This document shows positions 28,622 through 37,741 of a stretch of DNA of 64,000 nucleotides, in pieces. The first letter of the stretch is position 1, and each line of letters begins with the position of its first letter. This stretch comes from Duncaniella muris (GTDB lineage Bacteria; Bacteroidota; Bacteroidia; Bacteroidales; Muribaculaceae), in NCBI RefSeq assembly GCF_003024805.1, contig NZ_PUEC01000006.1, forward strand, positions 45,280-109,279, written 5' to 3'. The position numbers and the translations under genes were made by a program. The notes under the pieces were generated by a model. It was not told where the DNA came from and ran no database searches. It saw only the letters and a program-made list of their open reading frames with translations.

Positions 28622-29935
28622 ATGTTAGCTCTTATACCCTCAAACCAGGTGGCCGGATGGCTGCTCATCCATATCCACAGGCTGCTGGATCTCATCGGTC
28701 TGGAAAAAGACAAAACCGCTGAAGAAGTGATCTACATCATCATCGTGGCCGGAATAGCCATCTGTCTCGGCTGGATCATACGTACTCTGATACTCCTTGC
28801 CGTAAGAAAATTCGTAATGCTGCGTCACAACACACTCGGCAAGGAACTCGTGCAGCACAAAGTGCTGATACACTGCAGCCACATAATCCCTCCGCTGGTA
28901 ATGCTCCCGCTGCTGCCATTCGCATTTACCGAAGACTCGCTGCTGCGCACCGTCGTGTTCAGAATTCTGCTTGTCTACACCACCATTGTGGTCTGCCGGG
29001 CCATCTGCTCGGTAACATCTTTCGTCTGGCTGCGTTTCGATGAAACCCGCAACAGCAAAAACCTGCCCATCAAAGGCATCCTCGACACCATTATCGGCAT
29101 CCTATGGTTCATAGCCCTGATAATCAGTGTGGCCATAATTGTCAACAAATCGCCGGCCAACCTCCTCACTGGCCTCGGAGCTTTCGCGGCGGTACTGATG
29201 CTTGTGTTCAAAGACAGCATTCTCGGACTCGTGGCCGGACTGCAACTCTCGCAGAACGACATGCTGCGTGTAGGCGACTGGATCGTAGTGCCGTCCACAA
29301 TCGCCAACGGCATTGTGACAGACGTCTCTCTGACCGCCGTCAAAGTGCAGAATTTCGACAACACCATTGTGACCCTCCCGCCCTACACACTCATATCTAC
29401 CTCCTTCCAGAACTGGCGCGGAATGGCTGACAGCGGCTGCCGGCGCATAGCCCGCTCTGTGATCATCGACTCCGACACCATCACGGCCACTACACCTGAA
29501 ATGGTCGATGCCATCTCGGCCAGATACCCTATCATCAAAGCCTACATCAGCCACCTCCGTGACCTCGGCCATCCCGACTACAATCCGGGCATAGCCGTTG
29601 TCAACGGCACCGACTCTACAAACCTCGGACTTTTCCGGGCCTATCTGTGCCAGTGGCTGCTCAACAACCCCGCAATTGTCAGCGACCAGCAGATACTCGT
29701 CCGCGTGATGGACCCTACAGGCGAAGGCATCCCGCTTCAGATCTACTGCTTCACCGCCACCACCAAATGGACCGCCTATGAAGCCATACAGAGCGCCGTG
29801 ATCGAACACGTTGCCGTCACAGCCCAGAACTTCGGACTGCGTCTATTCAACGATCCCTCAGGCACAGACGTCACAACCGTCAATCTCGTCCGTCAGCAGC
29901 AGTCAGCAGATCCGGCACCGGCATCACAGAAGTGA
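28622..29935 (+). CDS. MscS-family mechanosensitive ion channel (YbdG-like)
   Basis: A 437-residue inner-membrane protein with about five hydrophobic segments. It has an MscS pore-lining helix (LTGLGAFAAVLMLVFKDSIL) and a cytoplasmic beta domain beginning RVGDWIVVPS and including NFDNTIVTLPP. The architecture matches the YbdG/MscM branch with an insertion after the beta domain. It should act as an osmotic safety valve. The ATG at 28622 is chosen; a GTG at 28577 with an upstream GGGAGG would add 15 residues and cannot be excluded. The gene is followed by a bidirectional terminator. Confidence 0.88.
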   Translation: MLALIPSNQVAGWLLIHIHRLLDLIGLEKDKTAEEVIYIIIVAGIAICLGWIIRTLILLAVRKFVMLRHNTLGKELVQHKVLIHCSHIIPPLVMLPLLPFAFTEDSLLRTVVFRILLVYTTIVVCRAICSVTSFVWLRFDETRNSKNLPIKGILDTIIGILWFIALIISVAIIVNKSPANLLTGLGAFAAVLMLVFKDSILGLVAGLQLSQNDMLRVGDWIVVPSTIANGIVTDVSLTAVKVQNFDNTIVTLPPYTLISTSFQNWRGMADSGCRRIARSVIIDSDTITATTPEMVDAISARYPIIKAYISHLRDLGHPDYNPGIAVVNGTDSTNLGLFRAYLCQWLLNNPAIVSDQQILVRVMDPTGEGIPLQIYCFTATTKWTAYEAIQSAVIEHVAVTAQNFGLRLFNDPSGTDVTTVNLVRQQQSADPAPASQK

Positions 29936-29952
29936 TCCACAGCCCATGCCAC

Positions 29953-30002
29953 AAACAACATCGGAAGCACCTCCGTCATGGAGGTGCTTCCGATGTTGTT
30001 TT
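29953..30002. terminator. Bidirectional terminator between MscS and the adenylation protein
   Basis: A perfect 22-bp stem containing CGGAAGCACCTCC and GGAGGTGCTTCCG with a five-base loop (GTCAT), ending in TTTT on the plus strand. Confidence 0.88.
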
Positions 30003-30042
30003 GTCACAATCCGTCACTCTTCAGCGACGGCACTGCGGTCTG

Positions 30043-31524
30043 TCAGACAGCCTTGCCGTCTTTGAGCACAACCGGTAGAGCCTTGGGATTGACTGCTCCG
30101 GCCGCATCGGTAGGCAGAGCTTTAAGCAGCACGAAGAATTCCGGAATCATATATGACGGCAGATATTGTGCCATACGGTTTTTCACCCATGACAGGCGGA
30201 ACGAACGGCTCTTCGGAACCACATAAGCCACAAGATAGGCCGCACCCTGCTCATCTACATAGTGGACCACCACGCAGTCATCCACTTCATCGCTCTTCTT
30301 CATGGCACGTTCCACCTCGCCGGTGACAACCCTCTTTCCGAGTATGTTGACCTCACTGTCCTTGTGGCGCAGATAAGCGTAATTTCCATCGGGAAGCTGA
30401 CGGCCTATATCGCCGGTGCGAAACACTCGCCTGCCATCGCTGATCACGGCAAACGGTTGAAGATCGCCGCGATGGTCACCGGTATAATAGTCGGCCAGAC
30501 CGTCACCTATGAGACAGATCTCACCTTCAGCCCCCGGAGCTACCTCCCGCAGGTCATCATCGAGAATCATCACATCTGTGCCGTTCATCGGCTTGCCGAT
30601 AGGGAAAGATCCGTCAGGAAGCACACTGTCCGGTGTGCAACAACAGCAAGTGACACTCACTGTGGCCTCAGCCGGCCCATAGGTATTGTAGACCGTCACC
30701 TGTTCGAGCAGATGACTGACAGAGGCGGCGTGGAGCACATCGCCTCCGCTGATGAGCAGACGCACTGTCATCGGCAAAGCCTCCAGATTGTCAAGCTCCA
30801 TCATCAGATAAGGGAATCCGCTGATGACGGTGACATACTGACTGTCTATAAACCTCACAAGAGCTTCAAGATTATTGCGTGTAGAGGCCGACGGTATGGC
30901 AAGAGCGGCACCGTTGAGGAGCGCACCGAACACCTCCTGAATAAAGATGTTCATGATGCAGGCCGAGAACTGTAGCAGAATATCGTCACCGCTTATATTA
31001 TATGTGCGCCTGAAAGCCTCGGCGAAATGAATGACCTGACTGTTGCCCACGGCCACTCCGAGCGGAAAACCGTCAGGTGTGGAAGTGTACATTATATATG
31101 CCGGGCGGTTGGCCTGCGAACGGTCAGGCAGCGGGTGGAGCGCCGGATCAATGAAGACCTCGCTGGTAATGATCAGACGGGTGAAGTCTCTGACAAGCCC
31201 GGCATACTTTTCCTGCGTGATCACAAAGTCCACGCCGTTCTCAATGAGAAATGTGGTCAGACGTTCGGGCGGAAAATCCGGTTCGACAGCCACAAAAGCG
31301 GCGCCTGATTTTATGACGGCAAGGATGGACCCTATCATCTCCACACTGTGATCCATCACAATCCCGACTCGCGCCGGAATGAAAGAGGGAAAACGTGAAA
31401 TCAGGCTGTCGACCAAACGGTCAAGACCTGCATAATTGACACAGGAGCGTTCGTCGATGACTGCAGGATGATCCGGGTCATTTTTGACGAGCTCTTTGAA
31501 GCGTGAGTAAATCGTCGATTCCAT
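30043..31524 (-). CDS. Stand-alone adenylation-domain (AMP-binding) protein with degenerate core motifs
   Basis: A 493-residue protein of the acyl-adenylate superfamily, closest in pattern to peptide-synthetase adenylation domains: YGPAEATV (A5), RTGDIGRQLPDGN (A7) and LGKRVVTGEVE (A8) are clear. Two catalytic motifs are eroded. The P-loop-like A3 region reads YTSTPDGFPLGV instead of YTSGTTGxPKG. The A10 region reads AAGAVNPKAL, with alanine where the catalytic lysine of NGKVDRKAL belongs. There is also an unusual run of four cysteines (C293-C296). No carrier or condensation domain is attached. It may be a weakened or repurposed ligase; its substrate is unknown. A phosphopantetheinyl transferase lies 19 kb away. 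Confidence 0.8.
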   Translation of the reverse strand: MESTIYSRFKELVKNDPDHPAVIDERSCVNYAGLDRLVDSLISRFPSFIPARVGIVMDHSVEMIGSILAVIKSGAAFVAVEPDFPPERLTTFLIENGVDFVITQEKYAGLVRDFTRLIITSEVFIDPALHPLPDRSQANRPAYIMYTSTPDGFPLGVAVGNSQVIHFAEAFRRTYNISGDDILLQFSACIMNIFIQEVFGALLNGAALAIPSASTRNNLEALVRFIDSQYVTVISGFPYLMMELDNLEALPMTVRLLISGGDVLHAASVSHLLEQVTVYNTYGPAEATVSVTCCCCTPDSVLPDGSFPIGKPMNGTDVMILDDDLREVAPGAEGEICLIGDGLADYYTGDHRGDLQPFAVISDGRRVFRTGDIGRQLPDGNYAYLRHKDSEVNILGKRVVTGEVERAMKKSDEVDDCVVVHYVDEQGAAYLVAYVVPKSRSFRLSWVKNRMAQYLPSYMIPEFFVLLKALPTDAAGAVNPKALPVVLKDGKAV

Positions 31525-31530
31525 AATATT

Positions 31531-31644
31531 ACATCCTTTTGTTATACATATAAAAAACTGTAACCACCTTATAATATGACGGTTGATACATGAATAACGG
31601 TCTGATCCCGCAATAAGTTTATGCCGGATCTGTTAAAAGGATGT
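31531..31644. repeat. 10-bp inverted repeat bracketing an intergenic spacer
   Basis: ACATCCTTTT (31531-31540) and AAAAGGATGT (31635-31644) are perfect inverted repeats 94 bases apart. They lie just upstream of the adenylation gene and just downstream of the ATPase gene. Function unknown. Confidence 0.4.
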
Positions 31645-31672
31645 GATTATATGCAAAGGAAATCCTAAAGCG

Positions 31673-33283
31673 TCATTCTATCCCGAAAACGCCTCTTATG
31701 GCCTCACGGATAGTCGAAGCCGGATCTCGATTTTCTTTCAGGATCGAGAGTATGGCCCTGATATATGTGTCTTTGTCATCGCGGCGCAGACCGCATGCCC
31801 GCGCCACATGGCTCTCCGAAATCATGGTCTTGCGGTTGTAGACCTTGAGCACTGCCGCATAATCGCCCTGCGCCACATAGCGGCGGAAATCACGGCAGTA
31901 TTCCTCGTAGATGCCACGCGGATTGATTGACTGGCAGAGGTCATTGATATGCTCTTCAAGCTTGCCGATGTTGGCGAAGCGCCCGTCGATACGGTGCTCC
32001 ACGGTCTTTTTGACCTGATGGCGTGTGTGCATCAGCGCCTGCTGCCGCAGATCTGTTTCAAACAGGCGCATGATCGACTTTTTGACCTTCGCGAAAGCCT
32101 CGTTCTGATCACGGTGGAAATGTCTTGCCACAGCCTTGATCACGGCTTCAAGCATAAAGATATTCTCTATCTCGGCAACTTCCGGCACAAGGATTTTCTT
32201 CCCGCGCAGATAGTTGACTTCCGCCTCGTTGCGGCGATCGCGGTCCACAATGCCGAATGCGTCGAGATTATGAAAGGCCCGCAGACTGTTGAATGTTCTG
32301 GTCGACTCGATCACCCGGTCGCATCCGCCGAGCGATTTCACGGTATATTCCTCGAAAATGAGCGGATACAGCTTGGCATCTATCGAATTAACGCCATCAC
32401 CTTCAATGAAAAGCACCGGCTTGCGCGCTCCAAGAATGGCAAGATACACCTCATCGTTAAGTCCGTCAGCCGATGTCATGATATCATAGTCCCACTGCTC
32501 CAGCGAGGGAGCGCAGCTCTTGACCCATACGGTCACACCGTCACCACGGGTAGAGGCAAAGGACAGATCATGGGTGATGTAGACAAACGAGCAGTCACGC
32601 CTCATCTCCTCGATGCGGTCCCACAACGAACGGATCGACGACGGATGCAGCAGCATGTCAGGCGATTCGACGAATATCGTGGCTCCCTGTGGCGCGAACA
32701 TCGCGGCACCTATATAATATAGCACGGCTCTTTCGCCTGCCGAAAGTTTGGACGATGAGTAGGTGTCATCCGACCTCTCGCTGCCGAAAATCATTCTGCC
32801 GCTTTCTATCAGCACTTTGTTGCCGGGGAAAACCCGCTGCCAGAGCCTCACCATACGGTCAAGCCGCGTGACGGGCATTTTGCTCTCCCTGCCACCTTTT
32901 CCACCCTTATGCTCCGAGACTTCATTACGTCTGTAATTACTGTATTTGAACGCCACAAGATTCAGCATCTCCTCGTTGAGCATCAGAGCGAGCATGCGGT
33001 CGAACTCGCCCTTTATGTCATTGCGTATGAAAGTCGATCCGCCACCTGTAGCCTCGCGGTAGAGCGAGTCAATAGATCCGGGTGTCAGATCTTCCTCATC
33101 CTTGCCATAAAGCGCTTTGAGGGCTGACATTCTGAACGCTGCCGCACCGAGATCTGCCATCATCCGGTTGGCAAAGCGGGTTTTTCCGGATCCGTTGGCT
33201 CCGATGATGATCAACTGGCGGTTTTCTGACGTATCGACTTCAAGTGGCCGACCGGAAATGCGGGGAGGAAGAGTAAGTTTCAT
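31673..33283 (-). CDS. AAA ATPase fused to DUF4435 (TOPRIM-like) domain, possible defence protein
   Basis: A 536-residue cytoplasmic protein. Residues 1-270 form an ABC/SMC-like ATPase: Walker A GANGSGKT (28-35), signature KLSAGERAVLY, Walker B ATIFVESPD and a switch histidine in YITHDLSFA. From about 290 it continues as a DUF4435-type region with acidic motifs FIEGDGVNS and GIVDRDRRNEAE, which resemble TOPRIM metal-binding residues. This pairing is the logic of OLD nucleases and of the PARIS anti-phage system (AriA ATPase plus AriB DUF4435), here in one chain. Defence is therefore plausible, but such fusions are also common core genes in gut Bacteroidales. It has its own promoter and no partner gene. 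Confidence 0.78.
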   Translation of the reverse strand: MKLTLPPRISGRPLEVDTSENRQLIIIGANGSGKTRFANRMMADLGAAAFRMSALKALYGKDEEDLTPGSIDSLYREATGGGSTFIRNDIKGEFDRMLALMLNEEMLNLVAFKYSNYRRNEVSEHKGGKGGRESKMPVTRLDRMVRLWQRVFPGNKVLIESGRMIFGSERSDDTYSSSKLSAGERAVLYYIGAAMFAPQGATIFVESPDMLLHPSSIRSLWDRIEEMRRDCSFVYITHDLSFASTRGDGVTVWVKSCAPSLEQWDYDIMTSADGLNDEVYLAILGARKPVLFIEGDGVNSIDAKLYPLIFEEYTVKSLGGCDRVIESTRTFNSLRAFHNLDAFGIVDRDRRNEAEVNYLRGKKILVPEVAEIENIFMLEAVIKAVARHFHRDQNEAFAKVKKSIMRLFETDLRQQALMHTRHQVKKTVEHRIDGRFANIGKLEEHINDLCQSINPRGIYEEYCRDFRRYVAQGDYAAVLKVYNRKTMISESHVARACGLRRDDKDTYIRAILSILKENRDPASTIREAIRGVFGIE

Positions 33284-33329
33284 AACCTATGTCATAGCAC
33301 GGCTTTTATGCACGCCGCTATATCAATAA

Positions 33330-33361
33330 CAAATATACGCATTGTTTAGGTAATAATCAAA
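33330..33361 (-). promoter_or_regulatory. Promoter of the ATPase-DUF4435 gene
   Basis: On the minus strand TTTG (33358-33361) and TATATTTG (33330-33337) are 20 bases apart, an almost ideal Bacteroidetes promoter. It overlaps the stop of the PAP2 gene. The predicted leader is about 40 nt. Confidence 0.65.
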
Positions 33362-34019
33362 ACTCCAGACTAAATATCACACCCGGAGCCACGGCAATGG
33401 CATCGCGACCCTGACCCGCACAGCCCGCAGGGACCTGCAGAGCCGCCGGACTGACGCTGAGCCGATACTTCTCACTCAGTCCGCGCCCGCCATAGATGCG
33501 GTCTGCGAGAAAATAGCCCAGCTCGGTCATAGCCACCCCTGTAAGTGCTCCTGCGGCCACATCCAACGCCGAGTGGCGTCTTACTGCTATACGTTCTATG
33601 GCTATCCCAGCCGCAAAGGCATAAGCCCCGACAGGATACCATGCCGAACGCCAGCCGAACTCCCTGGCAATTACCGTAGCCCCAGCAAAGGCCCAGGCGG
33701 AATGGCCTGACGGGAAGGAGCGGCAGTCGGAACGGTCGGGACGCCGCTTCCCTGCCATATGCTTCAGAGAGTAGACAGTTCCGGCCATCAGTATCACCGA
33801 GAAGCCTTGCGAAACCGCGAGGCGGCCCCAGCTGGAACGCGAGGGCTGTCCGCAGAGTTTCATAGCCTCCGGGAAAACCATCGGAAGATATTGCAGACAA
33901 TCAATCTCTGTGTCTTTCGCTTTGCTGACCAGACGCGAACCACGGTCTGCGGCCACGGCATTGCACACGGCCAGCCACACGGATATTATGACCAATCCGA
34001 TTTTCTTCAATTTATACAC
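33357..34019 (-). CDS. PAP2-superfamily phosphatase
   Basis: A 220-residue membrane protein with an N-terminal hydrophobic segment and the three PAP2 phosphatase motifs: KHMAGKRRP, SFPSGHSAWAF and IAVRRHSALDVAAG. Known relatives remove phosphate from lipids such as lipid A, undecaprenyl diphosphate or phosphatidate at the outer face of the inner membrane. The start is a GTG at 34019, since no ATG gives a complete signal segment. It follows the AraC-type regulator gene by 83 bases on the same strand and may be regulated with it. Confidence 0.83.
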   Translation of the reverse strand: MYKLKKIGLVIISVWLAVCNAVAADRGSRLVSKAKDTEIDCLQYLPMVFPEAMKLCGQPSRSSWGRLAVSQGFSVILMAGTVYSLKHMAGKRRPDRSDCRSFPSGHSAWAFAGATVIAREFGWRSAWYPVGAYAFAAGIAIERIAVRRHSALDVAAGALTGVAMTELGYFLADRIYGGRGLSEKYRLSVSPAALQVPAGCAGQGRDAIAVAPGVIFSLEF

Positions 34020-34102
34020 TATTTTTTATTATTCCACTAATTAGAAGTTGCTTGATAACAACCTCATTATCCAGCGAGATCCGAAAATGACTGCCTGACA
34101 TT

Positions 34103-35029
34103 TCAGACCGAACGCTGGTATTCCGACGGAGAAAATCCGGTCAGATGCTTGAAATACTTCCCGAAAGAAGACTGGTTCGGAAAGTTTAGCTCATAGCTTA
34201 CCTGCTGGATATTCTTCCCTGAGAAACGCAGCAGATTCTTGGCTTCAAGTATCACGTAGTCATCAATGATTTCAGCAGCCGAACGCCCAAGAGTCTCCTT
34301 GATGATCAGCGAAAGGTATTTCGGAGATATAAAAAGTTTGTCGGCATAGAAAGCTACCGTCCGCTCGCTGCGGTGATACTCATGCACCAGCTGTATGAAC
34401 TCGTGCACATAAGTCATTCTCCTCGACTTAGGCCGGTCACCGGAGTCTGCCGGAATCCTGCGGCTGACAATCTGTATCAGCTGATAAGTCAGCGCCGCTA
34501 TCACACACCTGGCTATTGACTTGCCGTAGGTGCTGTCTGTATCATGAATACTATGCGTGTTATGGTTCAGTATCTCGAAATAGGCTCTCAGCAGAGTGGC
34601 TTCCTCAGGCAGAATCGTTATGACCGGATTCTCCTTAAGCCCTCTCTCGCCCATAGGCGCCAAAGATCCGAGGATGTTCAGATCAAAGTTGATGTCACGG
34701 ATAAAATCACTTGACACAAAGAGCATATAGCAATCCAGGCCGGACCAGTCGATATTCTTGACCTCGATAAAAGACCCCGGCCGCGTCACTCCTACTGAAT
34801 TTGGGGTCAGGGAAGCCGGCGTCAGATTCACTTCAAAGTCAAGGCATCCGCCAAAACAGAGAAACCACGACATGCCGTCAAATCTGACCGGCCCGGTATC
34901 CGATATCAGCAACGGTGTGCGGTTCGACTCGGTCAGACGTGTGAACACATAGTCATCACTGAGATTCGAAAATTCAGTGACGAATTTTTCAAGCGATTTC
35001 AGCTGTGTCAGATTTACAGTCTTGCCCAT
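34103..35029 (-). CDS. AraC-family transcriptional regulator
   Basis: A 308-residue protein with an N-terminal cupin-like effector domain and a C-terminal AraC DNA-binding domain (about 210-308): the first helix-turn-helix around ADKLFISPKYLSLIIKETLG and the second around LNFPNQSSFGKYFKHLTGFSPSEY. The ligand is unknown. It is transcribed away from the 126-residue gene at 35235; the shared 205-base spacer is AT-rich. Confidence 0.9.
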   Translation of the reverse strand: MGKTVNLTQLKSLEKFVTEFSNLSDDYVFTRLTESNRTPLLISDTGPVRFDGMSWFLCFGGCLDFEVNLTPASLTPNSVGVTRPGSFIEVKNIDWSGLDCYMLFVSSDFIRDINFDLNILGSLAPMGERGLKENPVITILPEEATLLRAYFEILNHNTHSIHDTDSTYGKSIARCVIAALTYQLIQIVSRRIPADSGDRPKSRRMTYVHEFIQLVHEYHRSERTVAFYADKLFISPKYLSLIIKETLGRSAAEIIDDYVILEAKNLLRFSGKNIQQVSYELNFPNQSSFGKYFKHLTGFSPSEYQRSV

Positions 35030-35176
35030 ATTAAATTTTCAAAAACGAGTAAACGGTGTTCTCACCGCAATTATCGGCAAAATTATCACTTTTAATCCAA
35101 ATCAACCACCAAAGCACATCAAATTTGTCCGTTTAGAGCAAAAACATAGACCTTTTTACCAATAAGACATTTGCAA

Positions 35177-35208
35177 TTTGGATAATTAAGCGAATGTTAG
35201 TACTTTTG
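35177..35208 (+). promoter_or_regulatory. Promoter of the 35235 gene
   Basis: TTTG (35177-35180) and TACTTTTG (35201-35208) are 20 bases apart, close to the ideal. The start is near 35215, giving a leader of about 20 nt. Confidence 0.7.
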
Positions 35209-35234
35209 CACAAATTTTCACATCTTACGCAACC

Positions 35235-35615
35235 ATGATGGATCAGGATTTAAAAAAACAGTTGTCACAGGACCAGGACGGTCTCCTGACATATGAGTAT
35301 ATCGCCAACCACATAGGCCACTGCGATGAAATCATGGACGAGTTGGTCGACAATATGATTCTCGTCGATTCTACCGGCCAGTTTGTTGTATCAGCCGCCC
35401 GCTATCTCTATGCCATTGACGGGAAGCACTACTCCGATGTGATCTCCCGCCTCATAGCCACCGCGATAGAGAAAGACCGCGAACGCCGCTATCTGCCTGA
35501 CCTGATAACCTCTATCTGGGGAGCCGACTATCAGTCACGCGCTGAAGAGCTGAACGCGACTGATGACAACTTCCGGCGCATCTACAAGCGCATCACCCCG
35601 ACAGAAAATATCTGA
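35235..35615 (+). CDS. Conserved-looking protein of unknown function
   Basis: A 126-residue soluble, acidic protein with no signal peptide or membrane segment and no family I can name. It is largely helical by composition. A central stretch (LVDSTGQFVVSAARYLYAIDG) followed by SDVISRLIATAIEKDRERRYLPDLITSIWG suggests two compact helical parts. A near-ideal promoter and a short leader argue that it is a real gene. The cyclophilin gene follows 84 bases downstream without a terminator, so the two are probably co-transcribed. Confidence 0.72.
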   Translation: MMDQDLKKQLSQDQDGLLTYEYIANHIGHCDEIMDELVDNMILVDSTGQFVVSAARYLYAIDGKHYSDVISRLIATAIEKDRERRYLPDLITSIWGADYQSRAEELNATDDNFRRIYKRITPTENI

Positions 35616-35699
35616 AAGCACTCCTCAAAACAGACCTGAGGCCGCGATCTTTGAACCAGGCCGCAGGAGCAAAACCGCAGTGACAGGCGGCAATAATTC

Positions 35700-36545
35700 A
35701 TGAAATACATTCTACCGATAGTCATAGCTCTCGTCCTGGGCATAGGCCTGAGAGCGCATAATCCGAACACTGAAATGAACGATCTCCAGACCAATCCGGG
35801 CGATGTCAAAGTACTGCTCCACACAACGATGGGCGACATCACCCTTCTGCTCTACGGCGACACGCCTCTCCACACCGCAAACTTCGTCAAACTCGTCAAC
35901 GAAGGCTTCTATGACGGCCTCCTGTTCCACCGCGTCATTGACAGTTTCATGATCCAGGGGGGCGACCCGACCTCAAAAGATGCACCGAAAGGCAAACATC
36001 TCGGAGCCGGCGACCCATCATACAGAATTGACGCAGAGATCGACTTCCCCAAGCACTTCCACCACCGCGGAGCGCTTGCCGCTGCCCGCGAAGGCGATGC
36101 CACAAACCCTGAGCGCAAATCATCAGGCTCACAATTCTACATTGTCACCGGCAAGAAATTCTCGCCCGCCCAGCTTGACCAGATGGAACACAAAGCCGTG
36201 ATGCGCCACAAACAGGAAGTGTTTGACAGCCTCTCGATGCAGCACCGCGACAGCATCATGGCCATGCGCCGCAACCGCGACCAGGCCGGACTGGAAGCTC
36301 TGCGCGAGCAGCTGGCAGTGGAGACCGAACGGCTCACCGCCAATGACTCGACCTACTTCACCCCCGAACAGCGCGACCTTTATATGCGTGAAGGCGGCAC
36401 ACCGCATCTCGACGGCGCCTACACAGTGTTCGGCCGCGTCATTTCGGGCATGGACACCGTCGACAAAATCCAAAAGGTTGAGACTGACGGCTATGACCGC
36501 CCGCTGGAAGATGTGAAGGTAATTTCTGCCAAGATACTCCCTTGA
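35700..36545 (+). CDS. Cyclophilin-type peptidyl-prolyl cis-trans isomerase
   Basis: A 281-residue exported protein (N-terminal hydrophobic segment MKYILPIVIALVLGIGLRA). The cyclophilin fold is clear: FHRVIDSFMIQGGDP, SGSQFYIVTG and the C-terminal YTVFGRVISGMDTVDKI. A helical insert of about 70 residues (roughly 165-235, rich in H, R and E) splits the fold between the FYIVTG strand and the C-terminal strands. It should speed proline isomerization in envelope protein folding. The insert position resembles that of other Bacteroidetes cyclophilins. Confidence 0.9.
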   Translation: MKYILPIVIALVLGIGLRAHNPNTEMNDLQTNPGDVKVLLHTTMGDITLLLYGDTPLHTANFVKLVNEGFYDGLLFHRVIDSFMIQGGDPTSKDAPKGKHLGAGDPSYRIDAEIDFPKHFHHRGALAAAREGDATNPERKSSGSQFYIVTGKKFSPAQLDQMEHKAVMRHKQEVFDSLSMQHRDSIMAMRRNRDQAGLEALREQLAVETERLTANDSTYFTPEQRDLYMREGGTPHLDGAYTVFGRVISGMDTVDKIQKVETDGYDRPLEDVKVISAKILP

Positions 36546-36589
36546 CATTTTTTTACCTTTCAGACAGAACTATTCTCGCATTTAAACCC

Positions 36590-36597
36590 TACCTTTG
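36590..36597 (+). promoter_or_regulatory. Promoter -7 box for pfkA
   Basis: TACCTTTG matches TAnnTTTG. The predicted leader is about 110 nt. Confidence 0.6.
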
Positions 36598-36713
36598 CAT
36601 CAGGAAGCAGCTTTCGGAAAAATAACTTTCTTAATAAAAGTTTGTTTAAATTTCAAAAACTTCGCTTCAGAATACTTCTAAGGTAAATTAATTTTAATAC
36701 GGATTCAACTGTT

Positions 36714-37694
36714 ATGGCAGAAATCAAATGTGTAGGCATTCTCACCTCCGGAGGTGACGCCCCAGGTATGAACGCCGCAATCCGCGCCGTAACCCGCTCG
36801 GCCATCTACGGAGGTCTCAAGGTCAAAGGTATATACCGTGGCTACCGCGGACTCATCACCGATGAGATCCAGGAGTTCCACACTCAGAACGTCTCAAATA
36901 TCATCCAGGCAGGCGGCACCATTCTCAAAACCGCCCGCTGCAAGGAATTCACCACCCCGGAAGGCCGTCAGCTGGCCTACGACAACCTCAAGCGCCACGA
37001 AATCGACGCTCTCGTAGTGATCGGCGGTGACGGATCGCTCACCGGCGCCAGAATTTTCGCCAACGAATTCAACTTCCCCATCATCGGCCTCCCCGGAACC
37101 ATCGACAACGATCTCTACGGCACAGACTCGACAATCGGTTATGACACAGCCCTGAACACCATCATGGAGTGTGTCGACAAGATCCGAGACACGGCCACAA
37201 GCCACGAACGCCTCTTCTTCATCGAAGTAATGGGCCGCGACGCCGGCTTCCTCGCCCTAAACGGCGCGATAGCCTCCGGAGCCGAAGCCGCCATCATTCC
37301 GGAAATATCCACTGAGGTCGACCAGCTTGCCGAACTCATACAGAACGGCTTCCGCAAGAGCAAAAACTCCTCGATAGTCCTCGTGGCCGAAAGCCCGGTG
37401 ACAGGCGGAGCGATGGGCCTGGCCGAACGTGTGAAAAACGAATATCCGGGCTATGACGTGCGAGTCTCCATCCTCGGCCACCTCCAGCGCGGCGGATCGC
37501 CAACCGCCTGTGACCGCATCCTTGCATCGCGCATGGGCGCTGCCGCCATCGACGCTCTTCTTGAAGAACAGCGCAATGTCATGATCGGCATCCGCAACGA
37601 CGAGATTGTCTATGTGCCTTTCTCCAAGGCCATCAAAAACGACAAGCCCATCAATCGCGAACTTCTCGACACTCTGCGCCGTCTCTCCATCTGA
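36714..37694 (+). CDS. pfkA: ATP-dependent 6-phosphofructokinase
   Basis: The 326-residue length and motifs match bacterial Pfk[17 protein letters not shown] (nucleotide site), [10 protein letters not shown], the catalytic [16 protein letters not shown] and [12 protein letters not shown], and the sugar-phosphate region [15 protein letters not shown]. It phosphorylates fructose-6-phosphate, the committed step of glycolysis, in the cytoplasm. The lolD gene starts 48 bases downstream. Confidence 0.96.
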   Translation: MAEIKCVGILTSGGDAPGMNAAIRAVTRSAIYGGLKVKGIYRGYRGLITDEIQEFHTQNVSNIIQAGGTILKTARCKEFTTPEGRQLAYDNLKRHEIDALVVIGGDGSLTGARIFANEFNFPIIGLPGTIDNDLYGTDSTIGYDTALNTIMECVDKIRDTATSHERLFFIEVMGRDAGFLALNGAIASGAEAAIIPEISTEVDQLAELIQNGFRKSKNSSIVLVAESPVTGGAMGLAERVKNEYPGYDVRVSILGHLQRGGSPTACDRILASRMGAAAIDALLEEQRNVMIGIRNDEIVYVPFSKAIKNDKPINRELLDTLRRLSI

Positions 37695-37741
37695 TTTTCA
37701 GAGATTATTCCACACCGCATCAGCGCCCGACCCCCACACAG

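Noticed and set aside
29102..29809. 235-residue minus-strand frame opposite MscS
   Set aside because: It has no family pattern and fully overlaps the conserved MscS beta domain.
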